A DNA stretch of 64,000 nucleotides, taken from the NCBI GenBank assembly GCA_017416345.1, contig JAFQCR010000024.1:1-64000 (forward strand), given 5' to 3'. This document shows, piece after piece, positions 1 through 7,658 of this stretch; positions within the stretch are counted from its first letter, which is position 1; every line of letters begins with the position of its first letter. Both the position numbers and the translations under genes were made by a program. Under the pieces are notes generated by a model. That model was not told the origin of the DNA and ran no database searches. It saw only the letters and a program-made list of their open reading frames with translations. Source of the stretch: Clostridia bacterium. Lineage in GTDB: Bacteria; Bacillota; Clostridia; Oscillospirales; Acutalibacteraceae.

Positions 1-21
1 CAAATTTTCAAAGAAAATTTG
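1..21. repeat. Perfect inverted repeat at the window edge
   Basis: Bases 1-9 and 13-21 are perfect reverse complements (CAAATTTTC / GAAAATTTG) around a 3-base loop. It may be the end of a larger structured element or a terminator of a gene left of the window; the edge prevents a decision. Confidence 0.6.
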
Positions 22-35
22 ACAACGACCATTGC

Positions 36-138
36 AATGATGTAGAAAAACAATCAAATTTCAAGAAATTTGATTGTTTAAAAGCTGATTTATCTGCTTT
101 TGTGGAAACGCTAAGCGTTTCCACATTCTACAATCATT
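36..138. repeat. Nested inverted repeats able to form a four-way junction
   Basis: An outer stem pairs 36-47 with 126-138 (12 pairs, one bulged base). It encloses three contiguous hairpins: 48-61/66-79 (14 pairs, 4-base loop), 80-88/93-101 (AAAAGC with GCTTTT, a T-T mismatch, then two more pairs) and 102-111/115-124 (10 pairs, loop TAA). Only base 125 is left unpaired at the junction. No protein is encoded. The regularity suggests a mobile palindromic element or a structured RNA, but no known family was recognised. It is not a tRNA: there is no anticodon-like arm or CCA context. Confidence 0.75.
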
Positions 139-183
139 ATAATGCAGCACTTGAGCCTGCAAAATATTATTTGAGGGTATCCA

Positions 184-212
184 TTGAAATTTCACCAAAA
201 ATGTGGTATATT
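184..212 (+). promoter_or_regulatory. Sigma-A promoter of the HAD phosphatase gene
   Basis: TTGAAA (184-189), a 17-base spacer and TATATT (207-212), with TGG just before the -10. A near-duplicate segment (158-176 and 221-236, TGCAAAATAT..TTGAGG) flanks it; the second copy supplies the ribosome binding site. Confidence 0.7.
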
Positions 213-243
213 AGGGCTGTTGCAAAATATTTGAGGTGACGGG

Positions 244-1044
244 ATGAACAAGTTTAAAGGAATACTGATGTGTACCGATCTTGACGGTACGCTTTTGAAT
301 AGTAAGGGGCAGATCTCAAAGGAAAATCTTGAGGCTATTGAATACTTCAAGTCGGAGGGTGGCAGGTTCACCTTTGTTACGGGACGTCCGCCGATGATCG
401 TAGGCAGGATGTTTGATGCTGTAAAGCCCAACGCACCCATCGGCAGCTACAACGGCGGCGGTGTTTATGACTTTCATTCCAAAAAGTTTATTTGGTCGGT
501 CGCTTTGCCCGAAAGCTTTAAGGAGCTTGTGCGCTTTATCGATGAAAAAATGCCCGATGTGGGCATTCAGCTTAATACAACCGAACAGATCTACTTCAAT
601 AAGGACAACCCCGGAATGGTGCGTTTCCGTGAGCTCACAGGGCTTCCCAATATCGGCGGAGATTATATGACGGTGACCGAGCCGGTTATCAAGGTGGTGT
701 TTGCGCATCTTGACGGCGACCGTGTGGACGAGCTTGCAAAAATGCTCAACTCCCACCCCAAGGCCCACGAGTTTGACTTCATCCGCTCCGAAGAAATGCT
801 GTACGAGATTTTGCCGAAAGGCGTAAGCAAGGGAAATCTGTTACTTAAAATTGCCGAGCTTTTGAATATCGACCCCAAAAACACCGTTGCGGTGGGGGAT
901 TATAACAACGATATCTCCATGATAAAAGCGGCAGGTATCGGCTATGCGGTGCAAAATGCCGTGCCCGAGGCCAAGGCCGTTGCCGACCGCATAACCGTGT
1001 CCAATAACGACCACGCCATCGCCGCAATAATCAACGAACTGTAA
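244..1044 (+). CDS. Cof-type HAD-superfamily phosphatase
   Basis: 266 aa. This is a soluble haloacid-dehalogenase-type hydrolase of the Cof (IIB cap) subfamily, which dephosphorylates sugar phosphates and other small phosphorylated metabolites. Motif I is DLDGT at residues 13-17 region (nucleophile Asp about 12, second Asp 14), the motif II threonine lies in FVTGRP (about 44-49), a Lys-Gly motif near 192-197 gives motif III, and GDYNND at 218-223 binds magnesium. The cap domain lies between about 85 and 190. The start is set by GAGGTGA a few bases before the ATG. It has its own promoter and a hairpin after it. The GH65-type gene follows, so a role in sugar-phosphate clearance is possible, but the substrate cannot be read from sequence. 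Confidence 0.9.
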   Translation: MNKFKGILMCTDLDGTLLNSKGQISKENLEAIEYFKSEGGRFTFVTGRPPMIVGRMFDAVKPNAPIGSYNGGGVYDFHSKKFIWSVALPESFKELVRFIDEKMPDVGIQLNTTEQIYFNKDNPGMVRFRELTGLPNIGGDYMTVTEPVIKVVFAHLDGDRVDELAKMLNSHPKAHEFDFIRSEEMLYEILPKGVSKGNLLLKIAELLNIDPKNTVAVGDYNNDISMIKAAGIGYAVQNAVPEAKAVADRITVSNNDHAIAAIINEL

Positions 1045-1049
1045 TAATT

Positions 1050-1080
1050 AACCGTTCATGCAAAGCTTGGACGGTTTTGC
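1050..1080 (+). terminator. Probable terminator after the HAD gene
   Basis: AACCGTTC (1050-1057) pairs with GGACGGTT (1069-1076) and is followed by a short T-rich stretch. The U-tract is poor, so read-through is possible. Confidence 0.5.
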
Positions 1081-1131
1081 TATATAACGGGCACAAATAA
1101 CATAAAAACATGCCTGAATAACAGATTAACA

Positions 1132-1160
1132 TTTACAACGGTTTGCCATTGGAGTATAAT
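1132..1160 (+). promoter_or_regulatory. Sigma-A promoter of the GH65-like gene
   Basis: TTTACA (1132-1137), a 17-base spacer and a perfect TATAAT (1155-1160). Transcription would begin near 1167, downstream of the ATG at 1143, so that ATG cannot be the start; the GTG at 1182 is used. Confidence 0.75.
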
Positions 1161-1181
1161 TTTCGAAAAGGGGATGATACC

Positions 1182-3203
1182 GTGAAAAAACATACAACAA
1201 GATTCTGGGGCGAATTTTCGCCAAGGGCTTATGTGTCCAACGGCTTTGCAGGGTTCAGGTTCGGCAAAAATGCGTTTGAGGACTCATGGGGTCTTTTGGC
1301 AGGCTTTACCGCCATCCGTGAGCAGGCCGAGGTTGAGGCTCAATGTGTGGTTCCTACACCCATTCTTACCTTTTATTATAATGGAGACCCGATTCAGCCC
1401 GAAACCGTGTCGCAGACCTATGATTTTTCCTGCGGTGAGTTTATCACCAACGCTGCTCTTGAGTGCGACGGTAAAAGCGTCGAGGTTGAGTATACCGTTT
1501 TCTGTTCACGCACGTCACCCTCGTTGCTTATCGGTATCGTTAAGGCTTCGGGAGAAATTGACGGCAAGCTGACCTTGACCGTGAACTACAAGATGAACGA
1601 GACCTATGCGTATATGGTGTCGGATATGCAATATTTCAATCCTCGCAGCGGCCATCACGACGGCAAATACCTTGTTTATTCCCGTGACCGTTCCACCACC
1701 TGCGGTGTTGCGTTCCGCCTGCTTGGCAACACACCCGATCTTGAACGCAACGGCGAAATGTCGGCTAAGGTCACGCTTGAACCGTCGGGCAAGGAGCTGT
1801 ATATCGTCACCTCGTATATTCCGGGTATAATGCACGGTGAGCCGCATAACCAGGCCGAGCGTATGCTGGTCAATGCCGATTGGCTTGGCGTCGAGCTGAT
1901 ACGTGAGCAAAACAAAAAGGCTTGGGCAAAGCTTTGGGAAAGCAGGGTGGTCGTCGACGGTGCTACCGAGCGGTGGCAGGATGCTATTGACGCTTCCTTC
2001 TTTTACCTTATGTCGTCCTGCTCTGAGTTTTCGCCCATGTCAGCCTCTCCGTACGGCTTGAGCCTGCCTTTGGGTTATTACGGACATTGCTTCTGGGATA
2101 CCGAAAGCTTTATGTTTATGCCACAGCTTTTCTGCAATAAGCATATTGCCGAGAATATGCTGGAGTATCGCTTCAAGCGTATTGATGCCGCCCAAAATAA
2201 CGCACGTATAAACGGATACCGCGGTATTCAGTTTCCGTGGGAGTCGCACACCAAGGGCTATGAGGTGGTGGCTACATGGGCTAACTGCGGCGGTGAACAG
2301 CATGTCAATATGGATGTTGCGCTGGCCTTTGACGGCTACGCAAGGGTCCACGGTGATGAGTTCTTTATCAAGGAGCGTGCATGGCCCGTTATCAAGGGTG
2401 TTTGCGAGTGGGTCGAAAGCCGTGTTGAGAAGACCGACCGAGGCTATGAGATACAGCACATAACGGGTATTGACGAGGAGACCGACAACGTAAACAACGA
2501 CTCGTACTCCAACATAATGGCGGCCAAGGTGCTGAAGGCGGGATGCCGATATTCCGAAATGCTCGGTTACGGCAAAAGAGCCGATTGGGAAGAAATTGCC
2601 GACAGAATGTTTGTGCCGATAAACGATGACGGTGTGCTTTTGCAGTATGAGGGTATGCCCGAGAAGGAGCGGCAGGTCGCAACCAACCTTATGGCCTATT
2701 TCCCGTACGGCTATGATGACGATAAATACCGAGATACATTTAAAAACACCTGCGAGTATTATATTTCGCACGGTATAGAGCATTTCTGCAATTATCCTAT
2801 GCTTTCGGGCTTCGTAGGGATCTTCCCTGCATGGCTGGGAGACAGAGAATACTCCAAAAAGCTTTATGAGATAGGTAATCTCGATTTCTTCAGCGAGCCG
2901 TTCTGGGCTCCGGTTGAATGGAGATTACACACCGAGGAAGAACGTACAGACCCCAAGCAGGAGCTGAAGGCGGTGTTTGTGTCGGGCAGGGGAGCCTTGA
3001 TTTCGGGACTTATAATGGGTCTTTGCAAAATGTGTCCTTTCAACGGCGAACCGAACGGTTCGATCGAAGATTGGTTTGGCGAAGATATTGTTTTGCCTGA
3101 CGGTTGGAACAAAATAACGGTCGGCAAGATAACGGTAAGAGGTAAAAACTACCGACTTGAGGCCGAGCAGGGCGCAAAAAAGGCCAAGCTGACCGAAATC
3201 TGA
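1182..3203 (+). CDS. Glycoside hydrolase family 65-type enzyme (glycosidase or phosphorylase)
   Basis: 673 aa from a GTG start with AAAAGGGGA in front; an upstream in-frame ATG at 1143 lies inside the promoter. The (alpha/alpha)6-barrel signatures of GH65 are present: HCFWDTE at about 302-308, then a YRxxxxxxAxxNA stretch and FPWES at about 351-355. The region of the general acid, GIDEE followed by VNNDSYSN, is at about 430-444. An N-terminal beta-sandwich (about 1-240) precedes the barrel. GH65 holds trehalose, maltose and kojibiose phosphorylases and hydrolases such as acid trehalase and glucosylgalactosyl-hydroxylysine glucosidase. The compact size and the VNNDSYSN motif look more like the glucosidase branch, but that is inference. 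No signal peptide, so it is cytoplasmic. It stands alone, with a strong terminator behind it. Confidence 0.8.
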   Translation: MKKHTTRFWGEFSPRAYVSNGFAGFRFGKNAFEDSWGLLAGFTAIREQAEVEAQCVVPTPILTFYYNGDPIQPETVSQTYDFSCGEFITNAALECDGKSVEVEYTVFCSRTSPSLLIGIVKASGEIDGKLTLTVNYKMNETYAYMVSDMQYFNPRSGHHDGKYLVYSRDRSTTCGVAFRLLGNTPDLERNGEMSAKVTLEPSGKELYIVTSYIPGIMHGEPHNQAERMLVNADWLGVELIREQNKKAWAKLWESRVVVDGATERWQDAIDASFFYLMSSCSEFSPMSASPYGLSLPLGYYGHCFWDTESFMFMPQLFCNKHIAENMLEYRFKRIDAAQNNARINGYRGIQFPWESHTKGYEVVATWANCGGEQHVNMDVALAFDGYARVHGDEFFIKERAWPVIKGVCEWVESRVEKTDRGYEIQHITGIDEETDNVNNDSYSNIMAAKVLKAGCRYSEMLGYGKRADWEEIADRMFVPINDDGVLLQYEGMPEKERQVATNLMAYFPYGYDDDKYRDTFKNTCEYYISHGIEHFCNYPMLSGFVGIFPAWLGDREYSKKLYEIGNLDFFSEPFWAPVEWRLHTEEERTDPKQELKAVFVSGRGALISGLIMGLCKMCPFNGEPNGSIEDWFGEDIVLPDGWNKITVGKITVRGKNYRLEAEQGAKKAKLTEI

Positions 3204-3225
3204 GAAAACACAATAAAATATTCAC

Positions 3226-3268
3226 AAAAGACAGTATGACGAATGGGTCGTTGTACTGTCTTTTTTTT
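3226..3268 (+). terminator. Rho-independent terminator after the GH65-like gene
   Basis: AAAAGACAGTA (3226-3236) pairs with TACTGTCTTTT (3254-3264), with more pairing in the loop, followed by a run of T. Confidence 0.9.
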
Positions 3269-3350
3269 GCGCCCATCACAATATTTTGTGGTTTGACATG
3301 TTGCACAACACAACTTTGAAAAATTTGTTTATTTTTTGATAAAAAAACCC

Positions 3351-3379
3351 TTGCATTATTGGCGTTTGCCCTATATAAT
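3351..3379 (+). promoter_or_regulatory. Promoter of the dcw (division and cell wall) cluster
   Basis: TTGCAT (3351-3356), 17 bases, TATAAT (3374-3379). The same weak -35 with the same spacing occurs in front of ftsZ. Transcription probably starts near 3386, directly before the candidate MraZ operator. Confidence 0.7.
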
Positions 3380-3388
3380 GAAATTACG

Positions 3389-3408
3389 GTGGTGCAAAGT
3401 GGAGCAAA
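3389..3408 (+). promoter_or_regulatory. Candidate MraZ operator (tandem 10-bp repeat)
   Basis: GTGGTGCAAA (3389-3398) is followed directly by GTGGAGCAAA (3399-3408), one mismatch in ten. MraZ proteins of other bacteria bind short G-rich or AAAGTG-type repeats of about one helical turn in front of their own gene. A further GTGG occurs at 3431. The position just after the -10 would suit autorepression. Confidence 0.6.
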
Positions 3409-3454
3409 AACACACTTTGAGACCATAAAAGTGGCGTGAAAGGAGCGGTCTTTG

Positions 3455-3880
3455 ATGTTTTTTGGACAGCATTATCATAACGTAGACAAAAAAGGCCGTG
3501 TTTTCGTGCCTGCAAAGTACCGTGAGGAGCTGGGTGAGGAGTTTATGCTCAGCCGCAGTCCCGACGGTAAGCGTTGCCTCTGCATTTATCCTATGGTTGA
3601 ATGGCAGAAGATCGACGAAAAATTAAAGGCTCTGCCTGCGGTTCAGGCAGGTAAGCTGATCCGCTTTATGTATGCGGGTGCTGAGCAGGTCTCCTGCGAT
3701 GCACAGGGCCGTGTGCTAATTCCTCAGAATTTGAGGGAATACGCCGAGCTTGACGGTGAAGCCGCAGTTATCGGTATGTCATCCAAGCTTGAGATCTGGA
3801 ACGGTGCAGCCTTCAAGGCAGAAGAGGCAGAGGAGACCCCCGAGTCTATCGCCGAGCTTGCACAGCTTTTGGGATTCTAA
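3455..3880 (+). CDS. mraZ: Transcriptional regulator MraZ
   Basis: 141 aa. MraZ is a ring-forming DNA-binding protein with two AbrB-like SpoVT/MraZ domains that controls the dcw cluster and is its usual first gene. The N-terminus MFFGQ, DKKGRVFVPAKYRE (about 11-24) and the second repeat SCDAQGRVLIPQNLRE (about 80-95) are the family hallmarks. The ATG at 3455 has AAAGGAG eight bases before it; a TTG one codon earlier is too close to that site. A 10-bp tandem repeat upstream is a likely binding site for this protein. rsmH follows seven bases after the stop. Confidence 0.97.
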   Translation: MFFGQHYHNVDKKGRVFVPAKYREELGEEFMLSRSPDGKRCLCIYPMVEWQKIDEKLKALPAVQAGKLIRFMYAGAEQVSCDAQGRVLIPQNLREYAELDGEAAVIGMSSKLEIWNGAAFKAEEAEETPESIAELAQLLGF

Positions 3881-3886
3881 ACTGCT

Positions 3887-4810
3887 ATGGAATTCAAACA
3901 CATATCTGTACTTCTCAATGAATGTATTGAGAATCTTGACATTAAACCTTCGGGAATATACGTTGACGGTACTGCAGGCGGTGCAGGTCATTCAAAAGAG
4001 ATCGCAAAGCGCTTGACCGACGGTCACCTCTTTGCGCTTGACCGTGACCCCGATGCGGTAAAAACCGCTACCGAGCGTTTGGCAGGGTTTCCTGCAACGG
4101 TCATTCAGACCAACTACGCCGATATGAAGACGGCTTTGGCCGAAAAGGGGATAGACGCCGTTGACGGTGTTCTGCTTGACCTTGGCGTTTCGTCCTGGCA
4201 GTTGGACAACGGAGAACGAGGCTTTTCGTACCACATGGATGCTCCGCTTGATATGAGAATGAGTCAAAGCGGAACTTCGGCGGCCGACCTTGTCAATACC
4301 TTGGGCGTTCAGGAGCTGACCGATATTTTAAGAGACTACGGCGAAGAAAAGTTCGCCTACAGAATAGCCTGCAATATAGTGAAGGCAAGGGAAAAGGCTC
4401 CTATCGAAACAACATTACAGTTGGCCGATATCATTTCAAACTCGGTTCCTGCGGCGGTAAGACGTGACGGACATCCTGCAAGAAAAAGCTTTCAGGCTAT
4501 CCGAATTGCCGTAAATCAGGAGTTTGAGGCCGAAACAGAGGGCATCAGAGCTGCTTTTGAGATGCTAAAGCCCGGCGGAAGGCTTTGTGTAATAACCTTC
4601 CATTCGTTAGAGGACAGGCTGGTTAAAAATCTCTTTTCGGAATTTTCAAAAGGCTGCATTTGTCCGCCGGAGATTCCAATATGTGTTTGCGGCAGAAAAC
4701 CGCAGGGAAAGTTGGTCACACGTAAGCCTATCGTGCCGACCGAAAAGGAAGTAAAGGGAAACGCACGTTCAAGAAGTGCGAAATTAAGGGTAATAGAAAA
4801 ATTGCCGTAA
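3887..4810 (+). CDS. rsmH: 16S rRNA (cytosine(1402)-N(4))-methyltransferase RsmH
   Basis: 307 aa, the usual length. RsmH (MraW) methylates N4 of C1402 in the decoding centre of 16S rRNA using S-adenosylmethionine. The SAM-binding motif YVDGTAGGAGHS is at about 25-36, LLDLGVSSWQLD near 98, and the RKSFQAIRIAVN signature near 198. It sits second in the dcw cluster, the standard position, seven bases behind mraZ. No clear Shine-Dalgarno lies before the ATG, so it may depend on translation of mraZ. Confidence 0.97.
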   Translation: MEFKHISVLLNECIENLDIKPSGIYVDGTAGGAGHSKEIAKRLTDGHLFALDRDPDAVKTATERLAGFPATVIQTNYADMKTALAEKGIDAVDGVLLDLGVSSWQLDNGERGFSYHMDAPLDMRMSQSGTSAADLVNTLGVQELTDILRDYGEEKFAYRIACNIVKAREKAPIETTLQLADIISNSVPAAVRRDGHPARKSFQAIRIAVNQEFEAETEGIRAAFEMLKPGGRLCVITFHSLEDRLVKNLFSEFSKGCICPPEIPICVCGRKPQGKLVTRKPIVPTEKEVKGNARSRSAKLRVIEKLP

Positions 4811-4833
4811 GGCAGAGGGGATAAAGGGTAATA

Positions 4834-5295
4834 ATGGATAATCTTAAGTATTATAATGACAGCTTTGCTTACAATTATGATATTTTTGCGCCGGCTCCCA
4901 AGAAAAAGGCCGAAATTCACGAGTATCCTATAGAGGAGAAGAAGACCTCAAAAAAGACAAAGACTGCTGTTAAGGAAAGATATATCCTTGCACGTAATAT
5001 CATTATTTCGTTTTTGGTGGTTGCATCGGTTTGCGCCAGCCTCTTTTTAAGGGCAGAGATTTCTTCAATGAAGTCTGAGATCGATTCCATCAACAATGAG
5101 ATAATTGAGCTTGAGAGCGAATCCACCAGACTTTCGGTCGAAATGGAGCGCAAGATATCGGTCACAAACCTTGAGCAGGCGGCCATTGAGCTTGGTATGC
5201 AGAAGTGTGAAAAGGGTCAGGTGACCTATATCCAGACACAGAATACCGACACCGCCGAGGGCTTGAGCGGAACATTAACAGCTAACGCAGAATAA
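4834..5295 (+). CDS. ftsL: FtsL-like septum protein
   Basis: 153 aa bitopic membrane protein. A basic, charged cytoplasmic N-terminus (1-51) leads into one membrane segment (about 52-72) and then an extracytoplasmic coiled coil (about 75-110) with the ending LEQAAIELGM that is typical of FtsL. FtsL links DivIB, DivIC and the septal PBP in the divisome. Sequence conservation is low in this family; the call rests on topology and position between rsmH and the PBP gene. Confidence 0.85.
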   Translation: MDNLKYYNDSFAYNYDIFAPAPKKKAEIHEYPIEEKKTSKKTKTAVKERYILARNIIISFLVVASVCASLFLRAEISSMKSEIDSINNEIIELESESTRLSVEMERKISVTNLEQAAIELGMQKCEKGQVTYIQTQNTDTAEGLSGTLTANAE

Positions 5296-5341
5296 AGGAC
5301 AGGCACGCAAAATATAATTTTATGAAAAGATGATAATTCGG

Positions 5342-5371
5342 CGAGAGTTGGGCATTTTTGTTCAACTCTCG
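5342..5371 (+). promoter_or_regulatory. Hairpin between ftsL and the septal PBP gene
   Basis: CGAGAGTTG (5342-5350) and CAACTCTCG (5363-5371) form a perfect 9-pair stem with a 12-base loop. No T-run follows, so it is not a normal terminator. It could be a processing or stability site that adjusts expression of ftsL against the PBP gene. Confidence 0.5.
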
Positions 5372-5400
5372 TTGAGGCGTATAAATAAGGAGTGAGACGG

Positions 5401-7644
5401 TTGACCAAGGGGCCGAATAAAAGCATGATAGTGAGGATCGTAGCCGTATGGCTGGTTATGACCCTCTGCATGGTCGGGCTTGTGGGAGGCCGTCTTGTTT
5501 ATCTTATGGGGGTAAAAAGCGATTTTTACCAAAAAAAGGCCGCCGAACAGCAGCTTTACGATACCGAAATTGCCGCCCGACGCGGTGAGATCTACGATTG
5601 CAACGGTGAACTGCTTGCAACAAGTGCGCAGGTCTGGACGGTTTACGTTACCCCCAACAGTTTCAAGAAGATCACCGATGAAGCCAAGCTGAATGCCGTA
5701 AAATCCGAGATAGCAACCAATCTTTCGGCAATTCTCAGCCTTGATTACGAGACCGTGCTGGGCTATATCAACAAAAATTCCAGCTATGTCAAGGTCAAGC
5801 AGAATGTTGAAAAGCCCGAAGCCGACAAGGTGAGGGAATACATTGCTTCGAGCACCTACAAGGTGGGTGAATACATCGGTCTTGACGAAAGCAGTAAGCG
5901 TTATTACCCCAACGACAGCCTTGCTTCGGTCGTTCTGGGATTTGTCGGAACCGATAACCAGGGACTTTCGGGTCTTGAGCTGCAGTATGACGACACCTTG
6001 ACGGGAATCCCCGGTCGAGTTGTTTCGGCCAAGGATGCAACGGGCAACAATATGCCTTTAAGCTACGAGATCGAGGTTGAGGCGACCCCCGGTAACTCGC
6101 TTATAACTTCTATCGATTCTTATGTGCAGAACGTTTGCGAAAAATATCTCCAGCAGGCCATAATCGATAACAAGGTCACCGAAAGAGGTGCCGTTATCTG
6201 TATGAATGTCAACACAGGTGATATTCTGGCAATGGCGGTCAAGGGCGACTTTGACCCTAATAATCCGTTTACGCTGTCCGAGGCCGACCAGGCCGTTGTT
6301 GATGCGCTGGAGGGTGACGAAAAGACCAAAAAGCTGTCCGAGCTTCGCAATATGCAATGGCGTAATAAGACCGTTTCGGACACCTATGAGCCGGGCTCGG
6401 TCTTCAAGGTGGTTACCGCTGCGATGGCGCTTGAGGAAGGTATCACAAGCGTTGGAAACCACTATAACTGCAACGGTTACATTGTCGTTGCCGGCCGTCG
6501 CTACAACTGCCACAAGAGGGAAGGTCACGGTGCCGAGACCTTGACGCAGGCTGTTATGAACTCCTGCAACCCCGTGTTCATAACCTTCGGTCAGCAGTTG
6601 GGCGCTACTACCTTTTCTAAATATTACGATGCCTTTGGTCTCGGCAAAAAGACCGGCATCGATCTCCCAGGTGAAACCACACCGGTCTACCATACCGTTG
6701 ATAAAATGGGTATAACCGAGCTTGCATCCTCGTCCTTCGGTCAGACCTTCAACGTTACACCGATCCAGATGATCACCGCAATCTCTGCGGCGGTCAACGG
6801 AGGATACCTTGTACAGCCTCATATTGTAAATGAGATAGTTGATACCGACAAAAACACTGTGAAATTGGTTGGAACAACAGTAAAAAGACAGGTCATCTCA
6901 ACCAAGACATCCGAGACCATCCGCACCCTTATGGAGGCCGTTGTCGAAAGCGGCGGCGGTAAGAATGCTTATGTTCCCGGCTACCGTGTCGGCGGTAAGA
7001 CGGGTACATCGCAGAAGGTCTCAAAGATACTGCAAACGGGTGAAACTGGTCTTTATATCGCTTCGTTCTGCGGTGTTGCACCCATCAACGACCCCGAAAT
7101 AGCATTGCTTGTTATGCTCGATGAGCCGCACGGTGATGCTTATTACGGCGGTACCATTGCCGCTCCCGTCGGCGGACAGATACTGTCCGAAATTCTGCCG
7201 TACCTCGGAATCGAGCCGCAGTACAGCCAGGAAGAGCTTGAAAAGCTTGCTGTAAGGATCCCCTCGGTAACGGGTCAGACCGTGTCGTTTGCCAAGAAGG
7301 CTATCACCGAAAAGGGACTTAAATATAAGATTATCGGTGACGGAGAGACCGTTCTTAAGCAGTTCCCAACAGCTACCGAATCGCTTTACAGCGACGGTGT
7401 TGTGTTCCTTTACACCGAGGTTGATGCTGTTGCCGAAAAGACGACCGTTCCGTCGTTTATGAACATTTCGGTAAGCGATGCCAACGAGCTTGCCAAAAAG
7501 AACGGATTGAACATACAGTATTCGGGAACCTCGCTCACGGGAGCGGGTGTTACCTCCTATAAACAGAGTATAGAAGCGGGTGCCGAGGTCGACGTCGGTA
7601 CGGTCATAACCGTATATTTCAGAACGACCGAGACAGCGGAATGA
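5401..7644 (+). CDS. SpoVD/PbpB-type class B penicillin-binding protein with two PASTA domains
   Basis: 747 aa. It is a monofunctional transpeptidase that cross-links peptidoglycan at the division or spore septum. One N-terminal membrane anchor (about 9-34), a dimerisation/pedestal domain, then the transpeptidase: SVFK with Ser about 333, SCN at about 388-390, KTGT at about 533-536. Two PASTA domains follow from about 610 (IPSVTGQ and VPSFMNIS). PASTA tails are seen in SpoVD and in PbpB-type proteins; with a single such gene in the cluster, it may serve vegetative division, sporulation, or both. The TTG at 5401 is chosen because AAGGAG (5387-5392) lies eight bases before it; the GTG at 5392 overlaps that site. 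The stop overlaps an upstream ATG of murE. Confidence 0.92.
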   Translation: MTKGPNKSMIVRIVAVWLVMTLCMVGLVGGRLVYLMGVKSDFYQKKAAEQQLYDTEIAARRGEIYDCNGELLATSAQVWTVYVTPNSFKKITDEAKLNAVKSEIATNLSAILSLDYETVLGYINKNSSYVKVKQNVEKPEADKVREYIASSTYKVGEYIGLDESSKRYYPNDSLASVVLGFVGTDNQGLSGLELQYDDTLTGIPGRVVSAKDATGNNMPLSYEIEVEATPGNSLITSIDSYVQNVCEKYLQQAIIDNKVTERGAVICMNVNTGDILAMAVKGDFDPNNPFTLSEADQAVVDALEGDEKTKKLSELRNMQWRNKTVSDTYEPGSVFKVVTAAMALEEGITSVGNHYNCNGYIVVAGRRYNCHKREGHGAETLTQAVMNSCNPVFITFGQQLGATTFSKYYDAFGLGKKTGIDLPGETTPVYHTVDKMGITELASSSFGQTFNVTPIQMITAISAAVNGGYLVQPHIVNEIVDTDKNTVKLVGTTVKRQVISTKTSETIRTLMEAVVESGGGKNAYVPGYRVGGKTGTSQKVSKILQTGETGLYIASFCGVAPINDPEIALLVMLDEPHGDAYYGGTIAAPVGGQILSEILPYLGIEPQYSQEELEKLAVRIPSVTGQTVSFAKKAITEKGLKYKIIGDGETVLKQFPTATESLYSDGVVFLYTEVDAVAEKTTVPSFMNISVSDANELAKKNGLNIQYSGTSLTGAGVTSYKQSIEAGAEVDVGTVITVYFRTTETAE

Positions 7645-7658
7645 TGAAAGGAATAGTA

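Noticed and set aside
36-138. Four-way element as a tRNA
   Set aside because: Arm lengths, loops and lack of conserved T-loop and acceptor bases do not fit a tRNA.
2040-2783. 247-codon minus-strand ORF inside the GH65-like gene
   Set aside because: Shadow of a well-supported gene; no ribosome binding site or domain.
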